Source: Rhynchopus sp. YZ270_cl-10 (Eukaryota; Euglenozoa; Diplonemea; Diplonemida; Diplonemidae). Taken from it: a stretch of 64,000 bases of DNA. The stretch lies in the NCBI GenBank assembly GCA_964035575.1, contig OZ037842.1:1550001-1614000 (forward strand). The letters run 5' to 3'. A model generated the notes under the pieces. That model searched no databases. It was not told where the DNA came from and saw nothing but the letters and a program-made list of their open reading frames with translations. This document shows, one piece after another, positions 31,457-42,391 of the stretch (positions are counted from its first letter, which is position 1; each line of letters begins with the position of its first letter). The position numbers and the translations under genes were made by a program.

Positions 31457-32152
31457 GTTCCAAAAAAAAATTCGCCTTTACGGAATACAGTCCTGTCCTC
31501 TCCACTTATAGCCTGGACCACACTCTGACGCAGGGATAAAAGCCTGACCCAAACCTATCTCGGGCCTAGCTAGCCTGGGTATCCAATGATCTCTGTTTTG
31601 TTAACTGATGAGTGGAGGCGGGAGTAGGATGTAACGGTATCCACGAAACGAAAAATTGGCGAGGAACGGCTTCGTGGAGCTCATACGAGGAAAAAGCGAT
31701 GTGTACACCTACACGTCATCAATTATTCAAAAAAAAAATATGACAGTGGAGATTGCACAACTGTGGCCAACACAACCGAGGCAACTACACTACTCCAACA
31801 ATTTATCAAAACCTAAAAACCCAAAACGTATTGTGAATAGAATGTATATCGATCCGACAAAAATAAATTAACGGTTACCATACAGATGGTTCCATGCCGT
31901 TCCCTCCTTTTTTTAAAAATTAATTCAGGGGGGGTAGAATAAGAATTTACCCCCTAAGTTTCAAAACCCCTTTTATGAATTTGTCCACATTTTTTTTCCC
32001 TCTCTCCAAAACATTTTAGATAATTTCTCCACAACACAAAGCATTTCTCTCACTCTCTCACTCTCTTCTTCCCCCCCTCTTCCCCCTCTACAACACCCCC
32101 TTCTCACTACAGAAGAAAAACATAACCCCTCTTTTCTCAAAAAAAAAGAAAA
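31457..32152. other. spacer with E-D module pair
   Basis: No gene is seen. A short class E string (31709-31740: CACGTCATCAATTATTC plus A-run) precedes a full class D module (31744-31808). A long CT-rich tract (32040-32110) precedes the next ATG. Confidence 0.5.
31744..31808 (+). repeat. class D module
   Basis: CAGTGGAGATTGCACAACTG, CAACACAACCGAGG and CAACTACACTACTCCAAC, ending ATTTATCAAA. This is the best full-length copy. Confidence 0.75.
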
Positions 32153-35101
32153 ATGAATTTTGTGGCAGTAGATGAAACATCCGGTGCAGAGCGCGTTGTG
32201 GATATCGAGGCGGATGATACAGTGCGTTCCGTGAAGCGTCGTATGGGAGAGGCCTTTGGATATGATGATGACGCAACAGTACGTGTCAGTGGTGTTTACC
32301 TTGGTGGTGATGATGATGACATGCCAATGGGTGATGTCGAAGGGATTGAATCAGGGACGATCGTTAGTGTGTCGCCAAGCGGTGCGAAGTATGCCAAGGA
32401 AATCCTTGGTGGCAGCATCGAAGTTAGCGACCTCCCCCGCTGGGCGCTCCTTAAGCGCGACGTTGCGATGGCGGTTGCCACGAAGACTGGAGACCTTCGC
32501 ATTATCCCACCCATCTTCCGCGGGGACAAGGACGTAGTACTAGCCGCACTCTGCTGTAAGGAGCGAGACGACGACATGCTAGAGTTTGCCAGCCCCGAGT
32601 TGCGGGGAGACAAACAGGTAGTCGCAACCGCGTTGTCTGTGCACCCACGTTGTTTCCGTCACGCTGCTGTTGAACTGCGTGACGATAAGAGCACCGTCCT
32701 GCTTGCAGTGGAGACATGCGGACAGCATTATGAGTTGGCAAGCGAAGCGCTGCGTCGTGACAAAGATGTTGCCTTAGCCGCCATAGCAGGTGGAGCGGAG
32801 GTGCTGCACCCATGCCACGACAATGATGTTGACATTGCGCGTGCCCTCCCCTGTCTCCGATTCTGCAGTGATGCCATGCGTGACAACCTCGATGTCGTGC
32901 TTGCCGCAGTCAAAACCGCACCACACCAGGTCCGCTACGCATCAGAAAGGGTACGCAATCATACTGACGTCATCGTCGCCTGTCTCGGTCTCATCCCAAA
33001 CCTGCATTTTGAAGCAACCGACAAAGAAACAGCCCTGCGTGTAATCCGCAGGTCTACAAGCAATATGCTTCAGTACTGCAGTGAAGCGCTCTGTGCAGAC
33101 AAGGAGGTGGTGCTCGAAGCAGTGGTGAAGTGTGGCGACTCCTTGCGGCATGCGTCCGCAGCGTTGCGCGGCGACCGTCAGGTTGTTGCTGCTGCGTTGG
33201 CCACTTCGCCACGGTGCTTCGTGCACGCTTCTCCCGAGCTACGTAACGACAAAGAAATCACCCTCCTAGCAGTAAAGGCACAGCAGGACAACTACGTGCA
33301 CGCCTCAGACGAAATGCAACGCGACAGAGACGTCGCACTTGCCGCAGCATCCGCACAGTCCAACATCAACATGCCAGGAGACTTTGTGGTGCACCCCTCA
33401 CTCCGTAATGACAAAGCCATCGGCCTTGCCCTGCGGTCTCTTGTCCACCTTGGTGATGAGCTGCGTGATAACTTTGATGTTGTGAAGTGCGCCATGAAGC
33501 ACAATGGTGGGTTTGAGCTTGCTTCGCAGCGCCTTCGTGCAGAACCTGCGATTGCGTTGGAAGTGATCGTCAACAGCACTGATCCGCCTAAGGCAGCGTG
33601 GAAAGTGGTGGCGAATCAAAGGGAAATCATGCTGCGTATGGTGATGTGGAACGGTCTGCATCTGCAGCATGCGTCTGAAGCGCTGCGCGACGACAAAGAG
33701 TTTGTTCTGGAGGCTGTGCGCAACGACAGCAACGCGCTTGAGCACGCCTCCACCGCACTGCGCTCCGACTACGACTGCATCGCTGCCTCAAACCAACTCC
33801 GCACAGCGTCTGCCGCAGCCCGCTCAGACAAAGACATCATCAAGCGCCTCCTCGCTGCAGAGGATGTAAGCATGGACATCGATGAGGACGATCTCAAGCC
33901 CTTTCTCTTTGACAAAGACGTCATCATTGCTGCGCTTGCGGCAGGCGTCCTCGACTTCACCGTGGTACCACACCAATTCCACACCGACGAAGATGTGATG
34001 ATGCGCAGTGGTGGGTACTTTGCCCGCTATTCCAACAGCACCCTGCGTGAGACCAAACGCGTCGTCCTTGCTGTTGTCGCTGAATGTGGGGATAATCTTG
34101 GGGCAGCGTCTGCTGCGTTGCGCGATGACGAAGAAGTGGTGCTTGCTGCGATCGAACAGATGAGCACAGCGTATGACCATGCGAGTGTTCGGCTTAAGGA
34201 GACGCGGAGTGTTGTGCTTGCTGCGGCTGCGAATGCGGATACAGAGTTGTTTCGACGGTTTCCATCCCGCTTTGCTGATGATCGGGATGTCGTGTTGGCG
34301 GCAGTGGCATTTGATGGTTTGACACTCAAATATGCGAGCACGGCTATGCGTGACGATCCTGGTGTTGTGCTTGCCGCAGTTGAGTCAAAAGGAGAAGCGC
34401 TTCGCGCTGCATCCGAACGCATGCGTTCCAACCGAGACATAGTTCTTGCTGCTGTCCAGACAGAAGGGCATATGATTTTCATAGCTAGCCCGGACCTCCA
34501 GGAAGACCCAGAAATATGCTCCGCAGCCGTCTCCAGCGACTTCAACATCCTCGAACAGCTCAGCCCGACAATGCAAAACAACAGAGACATCGTGATAGCA
34601 TCCATCACCCATACCAACATAATTGACTCAATCAAAAAGACGCGGTGGATGGCAGACAAGGTGGTGGTCTTGGTTTGCTTGGAAATGGATGGGTCCTTCT
34701 TTGACTTTGTGAGCGCTGAGTTGAAAAAGGATAAAGAGGTGGTACAGTCTGCCTTGGAGCATGATCCGTATATGTTGAAGCATATGGACCCGGAGTTGCG
34801 GAAGGATAAGGATGTCATTTTGACGTGCGTTTCGCATGGTCTAGAATTGGACGATATGGAGGATATGGTAGGCCCCGAGGCTTCCGCGCATTGGTTAAAC
34901 CAAAAGGATGTAGTAGTGGCAGCCGTCGCCCAGGATGGCTCCCAACTGGAATATGCAAACGATACATTCAAAAACAACCTCGAAGTTGTCCTTGCAGCTG
35001 TCACCTCCTCACCAGACGCACTCCGTTACATCGGCTCTGAGATCCTCAACAACCCCGAATCAATGGCTCGAGTCACAGAAGCTTTTCATGTATTTCGTTA
35101 A
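32153..35101 (+). CDS. ubiquitin-like domain fused to about twenty DUF4116 repeats
   Basis: ATG 32153 to TAA 35101 encodes 982 residues without introns. Residues 1-75 have a ubiquitin-like pattern: beta strands, a helix (VRSVKRRMGEAFG) and a GDVEGIESGTIVSVS turn. From ~90 to the end there are about twenty repeats of 40-50 residues. Each is built on the DUF4116 motif (RxDKDVVLAAV, a short helix, then LxxASxxLRxD), for example LRRDKDVALAAI and LRDDEEVVLAAIEQ. DUF4116 repeats occur in many protists and some large DNA viruses; their function is unknown. They form a helical solenoid, so a binding scaffold is likely. The ubiquitin-like head suggests a link to the proteasome or ubiquitin system, which is inference. 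A class A hairpin begins only 5 bp after the stop. Confidence 0.85.
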   Translation: MNFVAVDETSGAERVVDIEADDTVRSVKRRMGEAFGYDDDATVRVSGVYLGGDDDDMPMGDVEGIESGTIVSVSPSGAKYAKEILGGSIEVSDLPRWALLKRDVAMAVATKTGDLRIIPPIFRGDKDVVLAALCCKERDDDMLEFASPELRGDKQVVATALSVHPRCFRHAAVELRDDKSTVLLAVETCGQHYELASEALRRDKDVALAAIAGGAEVLHPCHDNDVDIARALPCLRFCSDAMRDNLDVVLAAVKTAPHQVRYASERVRNHTDVIVACLGLIPNLHFEATDKETALRVIRRSTSNMLQYCSEALCADKEVVLEAVVKCGDSLRHASAALRGDRQVVAAALATSPRCFVHASPELRNDKEITLLAVKAQQDNYVHASDEMQRDRDVALAAASAQSNINMPGDFVVHPSLRNDKAIGLALRSLVHLGDELRDNFDVVKCAMKHNGGFELASQRLRAEPAIALEVIVNSTDPPKAAWKVVANQREIMLRMVMWNGLHLQHASEALRDDKEFVLEAVRNDSNALEHASTALRSDYDCIAASNQLRTASAAARSDKDIIKRLLAAEDVSMDIDEDDLKPFLFDKDVIIAALAAGVLDFTVVPHQFHTDEDVMMRSGGYFARYSNSTLRETKRVVLAVVAECGDNLGAASAALRDDEEVVLAAIEQMSTAYDHASVRLKETRSVVLAAAANADTELFRRFPSRFADDRDVVLAAVAFDGLTLKYASTAMRDDPGVVLAAVESKGEALRAASERMRSNRDIVLAAVQTEGHMIFIASPDLQEDPEICSAAVSSDFNILEQLSPTMQNNRDIVIASITHTNIIDSIKKTRWMADKVVVLVCLEMDGSFFDFVSAELKKDKEVVQSALEHDPYMLKHMDPELRKDKDVILTCVSHGLELDDMEDMVGPEASAHWLNQKDVVVAAVAQDGSQLEYANDTFKNNLEVVLAAVTSSPDALRYIGSEILNNPESMARVTEAFHVFR

Positions 35102-35105
35102 ATTC

Positions 35106-35139
35106 AAGATAACTAAGCACTCTGCCTTAGGATCATCTT
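35106..35139 (+). repeat. class A hairpin module 5 bp after a stop codon
   Basis: AAGATAACTAAGC, loop ACTCT, then GCCTTAG-GA-TCATCTT. The arms and the 2-nt bulge are kept although the loop has changed. Confidence 0.7.
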
Positions 35140-35792
35140 AAATGGGAAAATGGGATGTATTAAAAGGGGGGAAGGGAGGGGGTTATTAGGAAAAAATATG
35201 AACAATAAAACGAAAAAGAAAAAAAAAAAATGGAGAGATTTTGTGAATATTTTTTGCGTGGTAGCTAAAGTACTGCAAATCGATAATAATAATAAAATTG
35301 CCAAACGTCGAGGAGGTTTTCTTCTACAAAAAATGATGAAAACGTTGCCTCTGTTAGTAAGGTCCTAGCCTTTGGAAAAAACTGTACCAAATCCCTCCGA
35401 TTACCGTTCCTGCAAATTATAGGAGGCACCATAACGTCAACCAACGAAATCGTACAAAAAAAAACCCCCCTCCATTTTGAGAAGTTTACAAAGCAACCTC
35501 CCTCATACAAAAAAAAACCTCCCCTACCTTCTGTAGTACATAGGCTTCGGCCGACATTGAGTACAGATCATTATACCAGTAGGTATAACGTGATTGTCGA
35601 TACAACAAAAAAAAACCCCATCCCCTCTTCCCAAACTTTCCCACAGGAAAATACACACCCGCCCTTCCCCCGCTCCCTCTCAGTATGGACTGAGTTTCTT
35701 CCCCTTTTTTTTCTTCTCTCACTCACTCCCTCTTTCTCTCTCTCCCCCCCTTTTCCCTCCCCTTTTTTGTATCATATAACAAAATCGGACTA
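35140..35792. other. AT-rich spacer with class G module
   Basis: No gene is seen. A class G copy lies at 35540-35613, and a CT-rich tract at 35700-35770 leads to the next ATG. Confidence 0.5.
35540..35613 (+). repeat. class G module with A-tail
   Basis: AGGCTTCGGCCGACATTGA, then CATTATACCAGTAGGTATAA and GTGATTGTCGATACAAC plus A-run. It shares blocks with 6206-6275 and 14097-14146. Confidence 0.6.
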
Positions 35793-37304
35793 ATGTCCAA
35801 ACTAACCCCAATCTGCGTACTGTTACTGCTTGGGGTGAGTGAGGGGGAGAGGGAGATTGATGTACGCGCCACGAGGGTGGCCTCACATGGGACCCTGCTG
35901 GCAGTTCTTTCCCCCGACACGGTACTGCTTTACGAGACGGATGCATTGTGGAACACCACGGAGGTGACGATCCCTTCCTCTTCTCTTTTGCCGTATGCTT
36001 CTTTCGATCTTGGCGATGCGAACTGTGGGCACGATGTTATATTCTTGAGTCCCGAATATATTGCTGTTGGCTGCGATGCTTCGATCCGTCTCCTACACAG
36101 CACCGCCTCAGGCTTGGAGGAGGTTCTCAACATCGACGACGCTGGTGTCGACTACTACCGATTCCATGTGGGCGAGGGGTATCTCTTTGCAGAACGCTTT
36201 CTGCGCGAAACCATCGACGGTGTGGAACGGTACTCTTCCCTGCACATTAAGGCCTATCGCTTTGACGACGGCCTCACATACGTCAATCAATACGATAAAC
36301 TCCGTTTTCATGACATATCTCGTGATGCATCAGGAACGCTCCTTGGGGTGTTCAGACAACATGGTGAAGGTGTCGTTCTGGCGACCTTCAAAGAAAGCAC
36401 AATGTCGATCGACAAGACGAGACCGATATTTCAGATGTTTGGCGACTACTACCCAAATCAGTGTCTCTATGAGTTGGGGATGTGGTTTTGTCTGTTCCCC
36501 TCTGGGCTCGCTTCGTATCTTCTACCAGAGAGTTTATACCCGGTGGGGTATCAACATCTGATAAGACAAATGCAGTTGTCGCATTTAAGGGTGTTGGGGA
36601 GAGGGTTGTTTGCGGTGAATATTCGGCTTCATAAAATCATGGAGTTCTATGTCGGTGATGAAGATGCAGTGATGCAGACCGTGAACGAATATCCCCTGGT
36701 GGGGCCAACCTTTGGAAACTTCGCTGTCACCCCGGAAGGGGTGTTCTGTGTGCAGGGGACGGCGCTGGAGGACAGTTTTGTTGCGGTGGTGCGGCGGCGT
36801 CCGGTGGTGATGCAGACGTTCTCCCCGAATGATGCTGATGCGCAGCTCCTTACTCCCGCACCTTCTACGGATTCGCCTTCTACCTTTGCGCCTGAGACCC
36901 CTACCCCCGACTCATCTTGGAAAGCGCACTTCGAAACAGCCGCGCCATTCGGCCTAGCAGGGGGGGTCTCCCTCGGAAGCGATGCATCGCAAATCGCGTG
37001 GTGGGTGCTGGCAGTGCCGTTGCTAGCGTTTGCGTGCATTATGTTATGCGCAGTGCATGCCTGCGTCAAATGGAGCAACCGATGGGATGCAATGCACGAA
37101 GATGAGGAAGAAGAAGAAAAAGAGGAGGAAGGGGAGAAAGAACTGCACCAGAGTGACCACGAAAATGGGTCGGTAGAGGGAGTTGGGGGTGAAGGTGGAG
37201 GGGATGGGGATGGGGATGGGGCTGTGGAAGACCTGACGCTTGTGACCGATGAGGTGCAAGTAGAGATGAGTGAAATGTCTGACGTTCAGAGCGTAGGCAT
37301 ATAG
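35793..37304 (+). CDS. type I membrane protein with beta-rich ectodomain and acidic tail
   Basis: ATG 35793 to TAG 37304 encodes 503 residues in one exon. A signal peptide (LTPICVLLLLGVSEG) is followed by about 340 residues rich in short hydrophobic strands with repeated turn motifs (VASHGTLLAVLSPDTVLLYE, DVIFLSPEYIAVGCDASIRL). This layout is compatible with a beta-propeller, although no blade motif is clear. A Thr/Pro/Ser stalk (near 352-375) leads to a transmembrane helix (about 401-425), then an acidic tail with long Glu runs and Gly-Asp repeats. Together these suggest a cell-surface protein. The stalk and tail resemble those of the other type I proteins at 14545 and 40205, but the ectodomains are unrelated. 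No family is recognised. Confidence 0.75.
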   Translation: MSKLTPICVLLLLGVSEGEREIDVRATRVASHGTLLAVLSPDTVLLYETDALWNTTEVTIPSSSLLPYASFDLGDANCGHDVIFLSPEYIAVGCDASIRLLHSTASGLEEVLNIDDAGVDYYRFHVGEGYLFAERFLRETIDGVERYSSLHIKAYRFDDGLTYVNQYDKLRFHDISRDASGTLLGVFRQHGEGVVLATFKESTMSIDKTRPIFQMFGDYYPNQCLYELGMWFCLFPSGLASYLLPESLYPVGYQHLIRQMQLSHLRVLGRGLFAVNIRLHKIMEFYVGDEDAVMQTVNEYPLVGPTFGNFAVTPEGVFCVQGTALEDSFVAVVRRRPVVMQTFSPNDADAQLLTPAPSTDSPSTFAPETPTPDSSWKAHFETAAPFGLAGGVSLGSDASQIAWWVLAVPLLAFACIMLCAVHACVKWSNRWDAMHEDEEEEEKEEEGEKELHQSDHENGSVEGVGGEGGGDGDGDGAVEDLTLVTDEVQVEMSEMSDVQSVGI

Positions 37305-38235
37305 TAGGCATATAGTGTGTGTTTGATAACCAACCTAGGGATAATTCTTGCGCAGAATATGGCCCCCAAAATAGTGTGTTTGAAAAATTAATTTATGAGG
37401 AAATCTGTGTGGTTGCGTTGCTCCATATCTAAGGGTTTCTTTAGTTAGAAGCCAGGGTAGCTTTCAAAAAGGCTAACCCCCCCTTTTTTTTGTGGCTCAG
37501 GTGACGTTTCACATAACAACATCTTTTAGGAGTTGTCAGTACTAAACATATTGGAGGCAGCGCTTTGGGGAAAACGGAAAACAAAAATCATGATTTAGTA
37601 ATTGTCTGTTTTGATTCATGTTGCTTTTTTTAAAAAAAAGTAACAGCAATGGCAATGCACACACTTTTCCCCGCCTTTTTGTTACGCCCGGTTTTGAGCG
37701 CACAAAGACCCGATATTTTTTTTTTATGCGAATGAGAAGCAGAACCATATTTCAAGCTGTATTTTTTGCTGTGGGGTAAATAGGTTCAGAAGAAGAGGGT
37801 GTGATAGGAAGAGAAATGCATTTTTTTTGGAACAAAAGTGGAGATGAAGGATATCGACTGCATCCCTCCCAACAGATGATATGTGGTGGGGGAGGGGGCA
37901 ATTGCTCTAAATGACTTCAAGTGACACAAGGTCCTACAAAAACATCTTATTTACCCAACAGGTGAGAGATTGTGTGTGTGAAAAAGCGTATCAAAACAAA
38001 CGCATCAAACAACAAGGTGAGGGAACGGACATTTCTTCAACCGTTTTTTGGTGACCAAGCATTGAAGCTGAGGTTCATCTTGCGAACATTGTTTTTTTTT
38101 TTTTTTGTGCCTCGCAACCCTGTTTGAGGTGCACGAAAACCCCACATTTTACATCATCTCGTCTCAACTTCCCGAACATCGTTTCCTACACTTTTTTCTG
38201 CATGATTGGGGTCCTGGTGCACCGGTCATGTACAA

Positions 38236-38270
38236 AGGTACACTGTCACGAGAGGGCTTTGTATTTCAAG
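38236..38270 (+). repeat. class B-like string repeated exactly at 39366-39400
   Basis: AAGGTACACTGTCACGAGAG followed by GGCTTTGTATTTCAA occurs in both places without change. It keeps the CACGAGAG loop but has lost most arm pairing. Confidence 0.6.
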
Positions 38271-38284
38271 AAAAATTTCAAGTA

Positions 38285-38503
38285 CCGACCCTCCCCCGTG
38301 AAATTGTCCCCCCCTCCGACCCCCTTGAAATTGTCCCCCCTGGGGGAAAAAGTGAGGGGGGGACAATATCTCGTACTGTAGGGGGGTGGCCGTTTTGGTG
38401 TGAAGAAGGGAGAGCAAAGGTTGTCCCTGCGACTCCCTTGAAATTGTCCGTGGGGCAAAATACCGGTTTTTAGGGGGGGGACAATTTCACGGGGGAGGGT
38501 CGG
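38285..38503. mobile_element. 219-bp MITE-like element with 30-bp terminal inverted repeats
   Basis: The left end 38285-38314 (starting CCGACCCTCCCCCGTGAAAT) and the right end 38474-38503 are perfect inverse copies over about 30 bp. Internal copies of TTGAAATTGTCC occur at 38325 and 38436. No target-site duplication is visible, so classification stops at inverted-repeat element. Confidence 0.65.
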
Positions 38504-38902
38504 AAATTTTTTTTATTCAACAGATGATGCTCTATCCATCTCCTTACATCAGTATTTTTGTTTTCCCTTTTTCATAAGGCGGCGAAAAGTACTCTTCTTC
38601 ACCCCCACTCTTTTTTTTCTTTTGTACGTCTTAGTTTCGTTATGTATTGTTTTCCCATTTGTTTCTGTGAACTCTGATGTGAAACCCTGCAAGAAATTTC
38701 GAAAAAAAATATTTCATCTAAAAGGGGGGCCCTTTAAAGGGGGGGTCGAACATAACTTTATTATTCGGTAACTTTGAAAATCCAAAATCGTGGCAGGGAG
38801 AAAAAGTTATTCGTAAACTAAGTTATTTGGGGGGGGTAAAGTTATTTGGGACCACCCCCCTTTAGAACCTCTCAAGGGATTGGGGCTGTGCTACATTTCT
38901 AC

Positions 38903-38962
38903 TGTCCGAAAGGCTTCAACCTTGAGAATAAACCTTAGGCAATTGCCCGATACAACAAGAAA
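38903..38962 (+). repeat. class G module, diverged
   Basis: GGCTTCAACCTTGAGA is followed by CCTTAGGCAATTGCCCGATA and CAACAAG. Confidence 0.4.
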
Positions 38963-39528
38963 GTGGCTCTATTCGGTATATCGTATTCGTACAAATTATC
39001 GACCGTAAAAGTGTTCGACCTTTTCAGGATTTTTCTGGAAGTTCGACCTTTTTTACGGTCAATACTTTGTACGAATACGGTGAGTTGCACAGGTGGCGAC
39101 TTCCACTGTTCGTAAACAATGTATCTGCACAAAAGTATTGCCTATTTTGGAATTGTTTGAGCAGTTTTGAGAACTCCTTTTCTTTTTGTTAAGGTGGCTC
39201 CCTGTAAAAGTACCTGCAAAAGGCTTTGATGCATCTTATTTTTAAATCCTTTTTCTTTCCCTATTTTATTCACAACCACTTTTGCTCCCAGTGATGTCAA
39301 ATCCTCCGGGCTCCAAAAAAAAATAGGGGGTCGTTTTCCCCATCCAGAACTGAAAATTTTTTTTAAGGTACACTGTCACGAGAGGGCTTTGTATTTCAAC
39401 TTTACAAAGCGTAGCTTAAAGGAGAAATAGTTTCCTCCGATACGGTCGCCAATCCCCCCCCGATAATTGAGCAATCAACGAAAAAAAACCCCTTACATTT
39501 TACTTACCTATCAGAGTTACTATTTTTC

Positions 39529-39570
39529 AGTGTCTTCGTCCGCCGAGGCGTTTGCACTTTCAACCTCACT
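39529..39570 (+). repeat. class C module
   Basis: CAGTGTCTTCGTCCGCCGAG, then GCGTTTGCACTTTCAACCTC and ACTTTTT. Confidence 0.5.
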
Positions 39571-39824
39571 TTTTATTTTGTGTTACGATGCGAGGCTTGT
39601 GCCCCCATGAAAGACCCAGGTTCAGGGTGTTCTTTCAATTTATCTGACCCCACACGCACCAAGCACGATACCCGCTTTCCCCCCCCCCCTCACCCAACAG
39701 AATGCAATACCCCCAGATCCGCTCATCCGCGGATCGTCCTAGGAGGCGTTTTGCACTTCGTCAACTTCACCACCAGAGACATGTGTTCTGCTTCCCCCCG
39801 CACATCAATATTCTTTGGCTTTTT

Positions 39825-39853
39825 AAGGTGTGCACGAGGGGCACATCCATCTT
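39825..39853 (+). repeat. class B hairpin module
   Basis: AAGGTG-TGC, loop ACGAGGG, GCACATCCATCTT, then ACAAATTTTC and a T-run. Confidence 0.65.
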
Positions 39854-40204
39854 ACAAATTTTCTACTTTTTTTTTTCCATTTTTTCAGCAACACCACATC
39901 CTATCAGAGAAGAGCAGAGCGTTTTTTTTTATTATCTTCAAAAGGGGGGGAGTAAGGGGGAGGGGGCAAATATATATGCGACACACACACACATGAGAGT
40001 TTCGCAGGGGCACGGAAAGCACCCGGAAGAAGGGAAAAATAAAGCGATTTTCTTTCCCCCTACTCCGCCTCCTCCTCCTCTTCCTCCTCCTCCTCCCCCC
40101 TCCTCACCCACAAAAATAACAGGCAAAGGGGTGGTTGGGTGGGTTTTGGCGTTCCCCTTCCTCTCTCTCCCCTCCCGTTTAGGTCCTTCTTCTAGAAAAA
40201 AAAG

Positions 40205-41353
40205 ATGCTCTCCCACAGCGCGCGACGGGGCGCGATGCAGGGTGTGTTCTACAGCACCATTCTGCTGTTTGCAACCGTAGCTGAGGGTGGCGGTGGTGGT
40301 GGGACGGTGTATTTAGCGTGCGATGGATCGGGGACTGGGTCGGGCAGTGGCAGTGGTGGGTGCAAAGAGCTGGTCCTAGATGCAGAGGGTTTCGAATATG
40401 TTGACGCGAAGAAGTGCGAGCTGAGCTACGGGAAATACACTCTGTTTGTATGTAAAACTAAAATCTCTAAAATCTCTAAAAAAAAAACACACACCAATAC
40501 AGACGGTCGACAACATCGACCAATGCCAAGACGCTGTAGGGAACGGTACCGAAGTCGCAAAACGGTCCACCTCCAAGCTGCCGTACGGATGTGGTTACTT
40601 CGACCACCCACTGCTGAACGGCGCTGTGGTGTACTTCAACGACGATGCGACGTCCTCTGTGGAGTGCGACCCAAGCATTGCGATGTGCGTCTGCAGGAAG
40701 GAGCGGCGTTCCGTGGAAATCGGAACAAACTTTTTGTATCTGTTGTGCGCGTTCCTCGGGTTCATCGCGTGTGTTGCCTTCTTTACATGGTTCCAATGTA
40801 TCCGAATCACCAAATACGAACGCGAACGTATCAAACACATCCAACACAAACTCGCAGAACAGATCGGCCCCGGTGGAGCCGCCTCCACGCTCGCCCTTAA
40901 GCCCTTTGGGGACAGCTGTGTGTCACTCACATGGCGGTTTGGCACAACAGAAGGGGACTGTATAGAAGACTATAAAAGGCAACACAGAGAGAAGAACCCT
41001 GGTGTCATTGGTATCGTCACGCAAGGCAAGCCGCAGTGGTATGCAAATATTCAAATATTCAAATGTCTTGGCTTAGGACCATATGACTCTTAAATAGTTT
41101 TGTTATTGATGGGTTATTTTGTTTCTTTTTGGTCAATTTTAACACAAATTGTAAAATGCACAGGGGGACGGTCAAAGACGACGGGAATTCCTACAGTGCA
41201 AAGTCACGTCCGCTGGCACAAAGAGAAAACACTTCGGCAGACATCGAGAACGGGCCGGTATCTGGCGGAGAGGCGGAGGGTCTCAACACGACAACCTCGA
41301 ACAAACCCGGACAGTACGCGCAGTTGGGAGTTGACCCGGAGATGGATGTGTGA
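40205..41353 (+). CDS. small type I membrane protein, function unknown
   Basis: Exons 40205-40447, 40503-41038 and 41164-41353 encode 322 residues; introns are GTATGT/TACAG and GTATGC/GCACAG with exact phase fit. A signal peptide (VFYSTILLFATVAEG) precedes a Gly/Ser-rich linker and a Cys-containing ectodomain of about 120 residues. One transmembrane helix follows (about 158-181, FLYLLCAFLGFIACVAFFTW) and then a 140-residue cytosolic tail starting with basic residues (KYERERIKHIQHK). ATG 40235 is a second possible start that still leaves the signal peptide. The final exon is Ser/Gly/Asn-rich. No domain is recognised. Confidence 0.75.
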
Positions 41354-41774
41354 GGGGACGTGACAAAATTCACATAAATGGGTTGGGTGGTGGGTGGGGG
41401 TACGTTATCCTCATACCCGTAGATGGCTGCTCGAAGCTGGCTATTCGAGCTTAGGCATGGCAACTCGAGGGCGGAAAGATGTAATGTCCCCGCAGGTCCT
41501 GCTGGTGGTGTCTGCTTGACAGCATTTTCCCCCATTTTTCTTTTTCCCTTTTGAATTCAAGATGTGTGCATCTTTCAACGCGAAAGATGAGATACACTGA
41601 GGCCGTCTTTTTACAGATGTTTTGTTTTTTTATGATTGACGCGGTTGTGTTGTCTTTTCTTTGTTACAACCGACGTGCACTTATTAGAGGGCATTTCGTT
41701 GACCCGATTTTAAAAAAAATACAAAAAAAAATAAAATGAAAATTCATCTTTTTCGGGCAACGTCGTGTTCAAAA

Positions 41775-42391
41775 CAGGGCGCGCGCTAACTTTTCGGAAA
41801 TTTCCCGAAAAAATGGATATCGGGTCCAAAAAAATGTACCTACAGGAAGTATGTGAAGGGGGGCAGAAAAATCAGGGTCATGTTACATTTCCGAGAAAAT
41901 CCCGGGCTGTGGTGGGGGATATACGGAAAAATGGACAAAATTTTGGTGACTTAAATTTTCACAAAATATGAACCCATACTCGTAAACAAGGGTCATTTTC
42001 AGGTCTTTCGGACAGCCAGTACACAGTACACAGTACACAGTACCGTGACTTCACCGGCCAACACCGGAAAACACCGGCAAACATGGTCAAAATCAGGTGG
42101 AATATACATAAGTACATCATGGGGGGGTAGGGAACAGGTAGCGCCGCAGGCGCACGGTACCCAACTTTTTTCTTTTTTCTTTCCCCTTTTCTCTGCTTTC
42201 TTTTGATTGCGCGAGCCGATTGCTCTCCACGGTGGGTCACATGTGTGTCCAAAAACTATCTGAAGTGCCCTTACTGTACAACATGGGATTCTCTGATTTT
42301 CTTAAGGAAATCGTGTAATCAAAAAATTTTTGTACCGCGAAAAAACCTCGAAAAAACCGGGTGTGAGGGTGTGGATTTAGCGCGCGCCCTG
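41775..42391. mobile_element. 617-bp non-autonomous hAT-like DNA transposon
   Basis: The ends CAGGGCGCGCGCTAA (41775-41789) and TTAGCGCGCGCCCTG (42377-42391) are perfect 15-bp inverted repeats. They are flanked by an exact 8-bp direct repeat, GTTCAAAA, at 41767-41774 and 42392-42399. Ends starting CAGGG with 8-bp duplications are typical of the hAT superfamily. No transposase is encoded. The interior carries three AGTACAC heptamers and an AAAATCAGGTGG string shared with the 56183-58487 element, plus a stretch shared with 54738-55257. Confidence 0.85.

Larger units (their letters stand above)
37305..40204. other. 2.9-kb spacer with inverted-repeat elements and modules
   Basis: No gene is seen. 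The spacer contains a 219-bp element with 30-bp inverted ends (38285-38503), a smaller G/C-run inverted repeat (about 38719-38866), a class G copy (38903-38962), a class C copy (39529-39570), a class B copy (39825-39853) and an exact 33-bp repeat at 38236 and 39368. Long G and C runs are common. Confidence 0.5.

Noticed and set aside
32153-35101. DUF4116 repeats as a sign of integrated giant-virus DNA
   Set aside because: The repeats are also common in protist nuclear genes, codon use resembles the neighbours and no viral hallmark gene is nearby.
39580-40280. Two overlapping + frames upstream of the 40205 gene
   Set aside because: They run through C, T and A homopolymers in the leader region and overlap each other; only the 40205 frame has a signal peptide and spliced continuation.
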